The notes below the pieces were generated by a model. The model saw nothing but the letters and a program-made list of their open reading frames with translations, searched no databases and was not told where the DNA came from. From positions 1 through 14,504 of the forward strand of contig JAFDFT010000019.1 in NCBI GenBank assembly GCA_019309685.1: a DNA stretch of 14,504 bases. The letters are read 5' to 3'. This document shows, piece after piece, positions 8,401 through 12,077 of this stretch. Made by a program: the position numbers and the translations under genes. This stretch comes from Deltaproteobacteria bacterium (GTDB lineage: Bacteria; Desulfobacterota; Desulfobacteria; Desulfobacterales; JAABPS01). Position 1 is the first letter of the stretch. Each line of letters starts with the position of its first letter.

Positions 8401-8443
8401 CCCACATGAGCGAATAATATGATCGAACAGTAAGGGGGATCAT
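5441..8443 (-). CDS. dnaE2: Error-prone DNA polymerase III alpha subunit DnaE2 (ImuC)
   Basis: 1000-aa C-family polymerase that carries out translesion synthesis and damage-induced mutagenesis. Domains: a PHP-like domain (about 1-220), palm/fingers (about 260-720), tandem helix-hairpin-helix (about 760-830) and an OB fold (about 905-1000). Polymerase aspartates are visible in PDIDIDF (D353, D355) and KIDLLGNRS (D509). The motif FSGYSFCKPHSASYA is DnaE2-like, where replicative DnaE usually has GYGFNKSH. The PHP metal motif is lost: the position of HLHVHS reads PLTVRS (3-8), and TDTNN lacks the usual His. The clamp-binding position near 851-858 reads GSDTSGLF, with no Gln, so it is a poor clamp motif. 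At 1000 aa it is on the short side for the family. The ATG overlaps the imuB stop as ATGA (8443-8440), implying coupled translation. It is the last gene of the DUF72-imuB-dnaE2 operon. Confidence 0.93.
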   Translation of the reverse strand: MIPLTVRSYYSLMWGTSSPENICKAAKRLGYKQLALTDTNNLYGLWPFLKSCEKENISPIIGSEITDPASGLRAVCLVENKTGYQNLCRLITRRHQKTDEPFDLMSVLPDYSKGMVVLTRSVSLLTYWRNASVAIAAALPRKPDKHSFELRRVARKLNIPVVATPGSFFLEPDDSDRHCMLRAIDLNTSLSKLPEKEKAPKNSWLASPLEYKKRFDIWPDAIKNTEAIAERLTFKKPANGLILPPWESPSGESPGKMLRQASYKGARMRYGDDLSEIVVNRLEHELQIIDQMDFSSYFLVVRDIVSASPRICGRGSGAASLVSYCLGITNVCPVKHNLYFERFLNPGRLDPPDIDIDFAWDERDDVLNTVLKQYHGHAALVCNHVTFQPRMAIREVAKVFGLTDHEIGSISKRLPWFWHKSSDNEALLSHLRKMPELKESDFSEPWPRIIHMAQRIIGLPRYISVHPGGVIITPNPIDVYVPVEPTPKGVPVIQWEKDNTEDAGLVKIDLLGNRSLGVIRDAVSNIRSNNILFDEQKWEPENDTATQNSIARGQTMGCFYIESPAMRLLQKKTRVGDFEHLVIHSSIIRPAANEFIREYIRRLHGGSWDPIHPLLADVLEETYGIMVYQEDVSRVAVALAGFSHTEADGLRKVMSRKDRELKMYNYKERFTSGARARGVSDKQIEAIWDMMMSFSGYSFCKPHSASYAKVSFQAAYLKTHFPAEFMAAVISNQGGFYSTFAYVSEARRLGLAILPPDINQSDILWKGEGRTIRVGLQAIKHLSANTIHIIVTQRKTGHYQSISDFLTKAQPNEQEARSLVHAGALDSLHTGESRHFLLWELAYQHTSQRKGSDTSGLFSKNTDVDTPSFPPEDTCRRLRHEFTALGFLCGQHPMTLYTDVLKNQNITKAKDMPRFVNKRVRVAGLLVTGKVVHTKHGEPMEFLTFEDETGQIETTFFPKTYRHFCSLLDKNRPFLLSGMVDEDFGAITLTVDHVKPIPKI

Positions 8444-9624
8444 GCTGCGGTCATAGGAAATGTTCTGCCTGTTCGGATTGCCTTGGGACCGAAACGGACG
8501 CGGATGGTATCAAGCGCAGCACACAGCTGCTGCTGTTTACTTTCCTGATTCCTTTCAGCGGCAAACAACAGCAGCTGTGCGGGTGGTCGAATAAGCCGGT
8601 CGTATATCAGGCAGAAGTGCCGGACGCGGACACGGCGTTTCCAGGCGTGGTCGAACGCGGTCTTTGCTGCGGTAAAGAGGCGAAAATTATCTGCTGCGGG
8701 AGGGCTGATGGAAGCCTGGCGCGAGCTTCGAAAGCCGTCTGTGTAGTCGAGGATAATCCCAACGCGCCGGGCCGCCAGGTGCTGTTTGCGCAGGTCCGCG
8801 ACGGCCTGCTCGACGATACCATACAGCGCATTTTGTACTTCTTCGCCATCGTTGGTATCGCCTTTAAAAGAAAGGCGATGCTTTACCATTGGCTGTTTTT
8901 GCCCGACCGGAGTAACGGGGGATGGATCGATCCCCCGTACCGCCTCATATAGAAACAGGCTCCGTTTGCCGAAAATAACGTCAAGCTGATCCATGGAAAG
9001 GGCTGCCACGTGCCCCGCGCGGAGCATGTTAAATTCCCGCAGACGGTTTATGTCTTCTTGCGTTAACCCCGGAATGAGCGTGGTTGGGAGGGGCTTGAGA
9101 AACGATTGTTCTTCACCGGTTTTGACAATGTATTCACCGGAAGGCTTGACAATGCGGGTCGCGACTTTTGCCACCAGCTTGTTCGGTGCCACAGACCATA
9201 CAGGATCGAGCCCGATGTTTTTTTTCGTTGCTTTACGGATACGCCAGGCAATATCCGGGGCGGACCCGAAGAGCCGCCCGGTTCCGGTGACATCGATAAA
9301 CACATGACCATTGTGATCGGCCAGCTCGATCAGAGGTGAATACGGAAGTGTACATTTCAACAAAGATTCCATCGCCCGTTCATACCGGTCAAGGCGTGGC
9401 GGAAGCACTGAAGCATCACGACAGTATCGCAGGGCGTGTCTGAGAACCATACCTTTTCGCACGCCGCTTTGATACGCTTCTTCACTCATATCGTAGACAG
9501 TAGCCCGAGGGGCGCTGTCCGGGGCGATGATGACCGGGCGCTCGCGGAGGCGGCTGTCCACAATCCGCTCCACGGCAACAGCAAAATCGGCGACGTTTAG
9601 ATGTATGATCGACCGTTCACGCAT
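8440..9624 (-). CDS. imuB: ImuB-type catalytically inactive Y-family DNA polymerase homologue
   Basis: 394-aa protein with a DinB/UmuC-like layout: palm/fingers (about 1-170), helix-hairpin-helix (about 178-210), little finger (about 240-340), then a tail. The acidic catalytic residues are absent. Where DinB has VDMDCFF this reads LNVADFA, so the Asp ligands become N10 and A12 and the steric-gate Phe becomes A15. Where DinB has LDEAYLDVT this reads NGHVFIDVT, giving G106 and H107 for the Asp-Glu pair. DVTGTGRLFG (111-120) resembles the ImuB hallmark (LDITGCAHLFG), while SVAPNKLVAKVA is DinB-like. QLLLF (350-354) is a consensus beta-clamp-binding motif. The predicted role is non-catalytic: a bridge bringing DnaE2 to the clamp at lesions. 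The start overlaps the DUF72 stop by 8 bases and the stop overlaps dnaE2 by 4. A DinB annotation from similarity would mislead about its activity. Confidence 0.88.
   Translation of the reverse strand: MRERSIIHLNVADFAVAVERIVDSRLRERPVIIAPDSAPRATVYDMSEEAYQSGVRKGMVLRHALRYCRDASVLPPRLDRYERAMESLLKCTLPYSPLIELADHNGHVFIDVTGTGRLFGSAPDIAWRIRKATKKNIGLDPVWSVAPNKLVAKVATRIVKPSGEYIVKTGEEQSFLKPLPTTLIPGLTQEDINRLREFNMLRAGHVAALSMDQLDVIFGKRSLFLYEAVRGIDPSPVTPVGQKQPMVKHRLSFKGDTNDGEEVQNALYGIVEQAVADLRKQHLAARRVGIILDYTDGFRSSRQASISPPAADNFRLFTAAKTAFDHAWKRRVRVRHFCLIYDRLIRPPAQLLLFAAERNQESKQQQLCAALDTIRVRFGPKAIRTGRTFPMTAA
8563..8577 (-). other. Beta-clamp-binding motif coding segment in imuB (QLLLF)
   Basis: These five codons encode Q350-L-L-L-F354, matching the bacterial sliding-clamp consensus QLxLF. 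The motif lies in a Pro-rich linker (RPPA) after the little finger, followed by a short tail (ALDTIRVRFG) seen in many UmuC/ImuB-like proteins. It is the only good clamp motif noticed in the operon. Confidence 0.75.
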
Positions 9625-10465
9625 GTCCGGCCACTTCCAGGCCCTGCCTTTTTAATAAGTCTATCAGTGTGGCGGCATTCTGTGCAGCCTGACCGCTGAC
9701 ATGATTATTGAAAAAAATTAAGCCTCTGTCCGCTTCGCCGGCCATGGGCATGATTTTGCTTTCGATCCATTCGCTCAGCTCGTCTTCGGTATAGTTGTAG
9801 TCGAACTGGTGCTGCAAATTTCCGGAACGCCAGCCCTTTGCGTTGCGGCCGTGAAATCTAACATAAAACAGGTCCGTGTTGGTGAGCATATCGAGGGCGG
9901 GGAATAATCCCGGAAGATCCGGTTCGTCAACACTGACCAACGTAACCTGCCGTTGTTTCAGTTCATCAAATACCCGGTCGTTTGCCCAGGAAAGATGTCT
10001 GAATTCTACGGCCAACGGAAGGCCATGGAGTTTATTGAGCAGGGATGCCAGGTATTTTCGATTCGATGGTGTGCGGTTAAAGTAAGGGGGAAGCTGTATC
10101 AAAACAGCCGCAAGCTGACGGGCCTGTAGCAGGGGGACTATTCCATTTCTGTAGGCGGAAGCTTCTATCTGCCAGCGCTGCGGATCGATTTCGTGGGTAA
10201 GGGTGCGGGTCAGTTTCACGGCAAACATAAAATCGGATGGGACCAGGCTTAGCTGACGCTTAACAGTTCCCGCTCGCGGCATCTGGTACCAGGTATAGTT
10301 CAGCTCAGTGGTAGGAAAACGCCTGGCGTAAAACCGCAGCATGTCTCCGGACCTTGTTCCCGGCGGATAGAAGCCGGCGTCGATCCACTCAGTATAGGAA
10401 TAACCGCTGGTGCCAACATAGATCCGGCAGGAGCCGGTATGATTATTCTCTTTTTCTGTTTTCAC
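9617..10465 (-). CDS. DUF72 (YecE-like) protein in the mutasome operon
   Basis: 282-aa member of the DUF72 family, a TIM-barrel family of unknown biochemical function. Conserved blocks are all present: RIYVGTSGYSYTEW (14-27), the FYPPG motif (32-36), TTELNYTWYQMP (52-63), FAVKLTRTLTH (81-91), LIQLPPYF (122-129), VEFRHLSW (153-160), YVRFHGRN (201-208) and FNNHVSGQAAQNA (252-264). No signal peptide or membrane segment is seen, so it is cytoplasmic. The best start is the GTG at 10465, since no ATG precedes the conserved core; no convincing Shine-Dalgarno sequence is seen. It is first in an overlapping operon with imuB (8-base overlap) and dnaE2, where imuA normally sits, which suggests a link to DNA damage tolerance. 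It shows no RecA/SulA-like P-loop, so it is not an ImuA homologue. The family call is firm; the role is inferred from position. Confidence 0.88.
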   Translation of the reverse strand: MKTEKENNHTGSCRIYVGTSGYSYTEWIDAGFYPPGTRSGDMLRFYARRFPTTELNYTWYQMPRAGTVKRQLSLVPSDFMFAVKLTRTLTHEIDPQRWQIEASAYRNGIVPLLQARQLAAVLIQLPPYFNRTPSNRKYLASLLNKLHGLPLAVEFRHLSWANDRVFDELKQRQVTLVSVDEPDLPGLFPALDMLTNTDLFYVRFHGRNAKGWRSGNLQHQFDYNYTEDELSEWIESKIMPMAGEADRGLIFFNNHVSGQAAQNAATLIDLLKRQGLEVAGHA

Positions 10466-10502
10466 TGTTAACAGGATTGTTAAGGGTTAAATATCGTTTT
10501 TG

Positions 10503-10514
10503 CCATCTAGATGG
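10503..10514. promoter_or_regulatory. 12-bp perfect palindrome upstream of the mutasome operon
   Basis: CCATCTAGATGG lies 38 bases before the DUF72 start codon, where an operator is expected. It is not a known E. coli (CTGT-N8-ACAG) or Gram-positive LexA box. An additional palindrome, CTGTTAACAG, covers the bases immediately before the GTG start. No identical motif was found upstream of lexA, so assignment to LexA is not supported. Confidence 0.3.
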
Positions 10515-10588
10515 GGCCATTGAAAAATGTCCTTATTTGCTCAATTAATCAAAACTTCAAAATCTTGATGTTTGTTTTCAAATTTCTA

Positions 10589-10844
10589 TTGTACTTTTCT
10601 TTGTTCGGCCAAAGAAAAGTACCAAAAGAAACGCCACCCGTTTGAGCGGGTCCCTTTGGGACTTTCCTCGCATAAGCACCTTTATGCGGCGGGCCAGAAA
10701 CTCGTCCCGCTTTAGCGGGACTCAAACAGTTTGGCCCTTTTTCCCGCATAAAGATACTCATGCTCGGCTCGCTCAAAATGGGATAAAAACATATGAAACT
10801 ATTTGCCAAAAGTTGTACTTTTTTCATTTGGCCAAAGAAAAATA
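10589..10844. repeat. About 256-bp structured repeat element (MITE-like) between lexA and DUF72
   Basis: Both ends carry related palindromic sequence. The left end has GTACTTTTCTTTG (10591-10603) inverted against CAAAGAAAAGTAC (10610-10622). The right end (10813-10844) has a degraded version, TTGTACTTTTTTCATTTGG then CCAAAGAAAAAT. The interior is a long hairpin at 10680-10753 (CTTTATGCGG against CCGCATAAAG, then GGGCCA against TGGCCC, with a tip GTCCCGC-TTTA-GCGGGAC at 10704-10721). A competing hairpin, CGCATAA against TTATGCG (10669-10688), shares one arm. Sequence of this kind, including the TTTCTTTTGGTACTTTTCTTTGG ends, is familiar as a dispersed intergenic repeat in proteobacteria (from memory, unchecked). 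The 92-codon reverse frame across it is an artefact. No clear target-site duplication was found. Confidence 0.7.
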
Positions 10845-10883
10845 ATCAGGGTATTCCTTTTTTATTAAAAGCTACATATAGCC

Positions 10884-11522
10884 CTAGAGCCTTTCCGCGA
10901 CATCCGGTCCGCGCTGAACGCCGATGACCTTGCCCTGTATCAGCACCTCATTGAGATCATACGTTACCGGTTTGTAGTCCGGATTTTCGGGGCGCAGTTC
11001 GATTTTTTTCTCTTTAAGAAAAAAACGCTTGATGGTCGCTTCTTCCTGATGGATCAGGGCGACGATAATTTCACCGTTTTCCGCGAACTGGCGGGGTTCG
11101 CAGACAACCAGGTCTCCGTCCAGTATGGCAGCGTTTTTCATCGAATTTCCTTCTACCTTAAGGGCAAAAAGGTTTTTGCCTCGGTATACGGAGGCGTCAA
11201 TCACCAGAGTACCGTCCCATTGCTGCTGGGCGTACAATGGAAGCCCGGCTGCGATGTGGCCGACAACGGGAACTTCCAGCCAGCGCATCATTCCTGCCGG
11301 TGATCCGGTACGGTTCAGCAGATGGATGGTACGGCTGTAGCGGCCCTCCCGCCTGAGGACCTCTTTTTCCTCCAAGGTTTTTATGGTCTGTGATATGGCT
11401 GCGTGGCTAACATTCATATCAGCAGCTGCCTGGCGCAGACTGGGCGTTTTTCCGGTTTGAATAATCTGTTTTTCCAAATAGTTGAGAAAAACCTGTTGTT
11501 TAAATGTTAGTTTGGGTTGCAT
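10884..11522 (-). CDS. lexA: LexA SOS repressor (self-cleaving transcriptional repressor)
   Basis: 212-aa repressor of the SOS response. It binds operators as a dimer and cleaves itself when RecA filaments form on single-stranded DNA. The N-terminal winged helix-turn-helix covers about 1-70 (TPSLRQAAADMNVSHAAIS is the recognition region). The autocleavage bond is Ala92-Gly93 in GHIAAGLPL, the nucleophile is Ser127 in GNSMKNAAILDGD, and the general base is Lys165 in ATIKRFF. The spacing matches E. coli LexA (Ala84-Gly85, Ser119, Lys156). The ATG at 11522 is preferred over the upstream ATG at 11630: it has GGAG 8 bases upstream (11531-11534), MQPKLTFKQ fits the family N-terminus, and the extra 36 residues would come from the palindromic repeat. 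It lies upstream of the mutasome genes but is separated from them by 418 bp, so it probably has its own promoter and represses both units. Confidence 0.93.
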   Translation of the reverse strand: MQPKLTFKQQVFLNYLEKQIIQTGKTPSLRQAAADMNVSHAAISQTIKTLEEKEVLRREGRYSRTIHLLNRTGSPAGMMRWLEVPVVGHIAAGLPLYAQQQWDGTLVIDASVYRGKNLFALKVEGNSMKNAAILDGDLVVCEPRQFAENGEIIVALIHQEEATIKRFFLKEKKIELRPENPDYKPVTYDLNEVLIQGKVIGVQRGPDVAERL

Positions 11523-11530
11523 GATGTAAT

Positions 11531-11534
11531 CTCC
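11531..11534 (-). promoter_or_regulatory. Shine-Dalgarno site deciding the lexA start
   Basis: GGAG on the minus strand lies 8 bases upstream of the ATG at 11522 and immediately downstream of the 143-bp palindrome. It supports the 212-aa start over the longer reading frame. Confidence 0.7.
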
Positions 11535-11539
11535 AATTC

Positions 11540-11682
11540 GTTTCCATCCGTAAATGGCCCTTTTCCGCAATCTCTGTGTCAATCTTCGGAATTGCTTGTG
11601 CGGCGTACAACTGAGTACGCCTCCGCACAATTCCTCGTTTTCCTTGACCTTGCGGAAAATTGCTCATTTCTGGATTGGAAAC
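11540..11682. repeat. 143-bp imperfect palindrome in the lexA leader/promoter region
   Basis: The whole segment is self-complementary around 11611. The outer ends are GTTTCCATCC (11540-11549) against GGATTGGAAAC (11672-11682), with one extra base in the right arm. Then come TTTTCCGCAA (11561-11570) against TTGCGGAAAA, and GGAATTG against CAATTCC. GTGCGG against CCGCAC follows, with a tip GTAC-AACTGA-GTAC (11605-11618). It ends 18 bases before the lexA start codon, so it is either transcribed in the lexA leader or contains its promoter. It is non-coding. It equals in size, but does not match in sequence, the palindrome between livG and livF. The likely nature is a small mobile palindromic repeat. 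Confidence 0.78.
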
Positions 11683-11816
11683 ATCTTTAGTTGTCCATAT
11701 TTTAAAATTGAATTTATGGATGGACACCACAATAACGAAATTATGTACAAAAATAAGAATATTGCATCCATTTCAAATGTTTCATTATGGAAATAGGTAT
11801 TCAATAATATATCAAA

Positions 11817-11840
11817 ATGTAAATGTCAATGTAAATATAA
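11817..11840. repeat. Short degenerate tandem hexamer (ATGTAA-like, four units)
   Basis: The units read ATGTAA, ATGTCA, ATGTAA and ATATAA in direct succession within an AT-rich spacer. No function is evident; low-complexity drift is likely. Confidence 0.4.
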
Positions 11841-11916
11841 AAGTATATAATGTAAAATATGTTCCAGGTCGCATTGGTCAGAATTTTTTGTCCAATTATA
11901 TATTTCATTCAGAAAA

Positions 11917-11956
11917 TTGACATCCGAAGGGGGATAGGTGTATATTTTGATATAAT
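11917..11956 (+). promoter_or_regulatory. Candidate sigma-70 promoter of an orphan transcript
   Basis: A perfect -35 box TTGACA (11917-11922) is followed after 18 bases by TATATT (11941-11946). Just downstream is an extended -10 form, TGA-TATAAT (11948-11956), that could act without a -35 box. Transcription would begin near 11953 or 11964. No ORF with a ribosome site follows before the terminator at 12009-12057. Confidence 0.5.
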
Positions 11957-11959
11957 TAC

Positions 11960-12057
11960 AGAAAATTAACGCTAAGCATTCGAGGATTAAACCCAATAGG
12001 ACTATCTTAAGCCCGCAGCAAATCATCCGTGTAAATGACTGTGCGGGCTTTTTATTT
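11960..12057 (+). ncRNA. Possible small RNA or leader attenuator of about 95 nt
   Basis: Inferred from a promoter-like sequence followed by an intrinsic terminator with no coding sequence between them. The terminator precedes the PAS sensor gene by only 20 bases, so the unit could be a free small RNA or a regulated leader that limits transcription into the sensor gene. Several GGA triplets are present (CGAGGATT, ATAGGACT), but no known riboswitch consensus was recognised; in particular it does not match the c-di-GMP-I core. Confidence 0.35.
12009..12057 (+). terminator. Rho-independent terminator upstream of the PAS sensor gene
   Basis: AAGCCCGCA (12009-12017) pairs perfectly with TGCGGGCTT (12042-12050), with inner TCAT/ATGA pairing possible. 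It is followed by TTTATTTT. On the plus strand no gene lies upstream for it to end, which points to a non-coding transcript or attenuation. Confidence 0.8.
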
Positions 12058-12077
12058 TAACCTTGATGGAGGGGATT

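Larger units (their letters stand above)
11683..12077. other. AT-rich divergent intergenic region between lexA and the PAS sensor gene
   Basis: No coding region is supported. It holds a spaced inverted repeat (TGTCCAT with ATGGACA on the minus strand, about 11692-11726) that could serve as an operator for lexA. It also holds a four-unit degenerate hexamer repeat (11817-11840) and an orphan promoter-terminator unit (about 11917-12057). Clear lexA -35/-10 boxes were not recognised. Confidence 0.55.

Noticed and set aside
10455..10475. E. coli-type LexA box at CTGTTAACAG before the DUF72 start
   Set aside because: CTGT and ACAG are separated by 2 bases (or 11 to the next ACAG) instead of 8, so it does not fit the consensus.
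10549..10827. 92-codon reverse-strand reading frame between lexA and DUF72
   Set aside because: It is translated from the structured repeat element; its Pro/Gly-rich residues follow the hairpins and it has no ribosome site or recognisable domain.
11523..11630. 36-residue N-terminal extension of lexA
   Set aside because: It is encoded by the 143-bp palindrome, lacks LexA similarity, and the internal ATG at 11522 has a proper Shine-Dalgarno site.
10589..11840. CRISPR array
   Set aside because: Repeats here are palindromes, single elements or a short AT-rich hexamer; there are no regularly spaced identical repeats with unique spacers, and no cas genes.
11950..12057. c-di-GMP or other known riboswitch upstream of the sensor gene
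   Set aside because: The conserved cores of c-di-GMP-I, c-di-GMP-II, fluoride and preQ1 riboswitches were looked for by eye and not found; only a promoter-like sequence and terminator are supportable.
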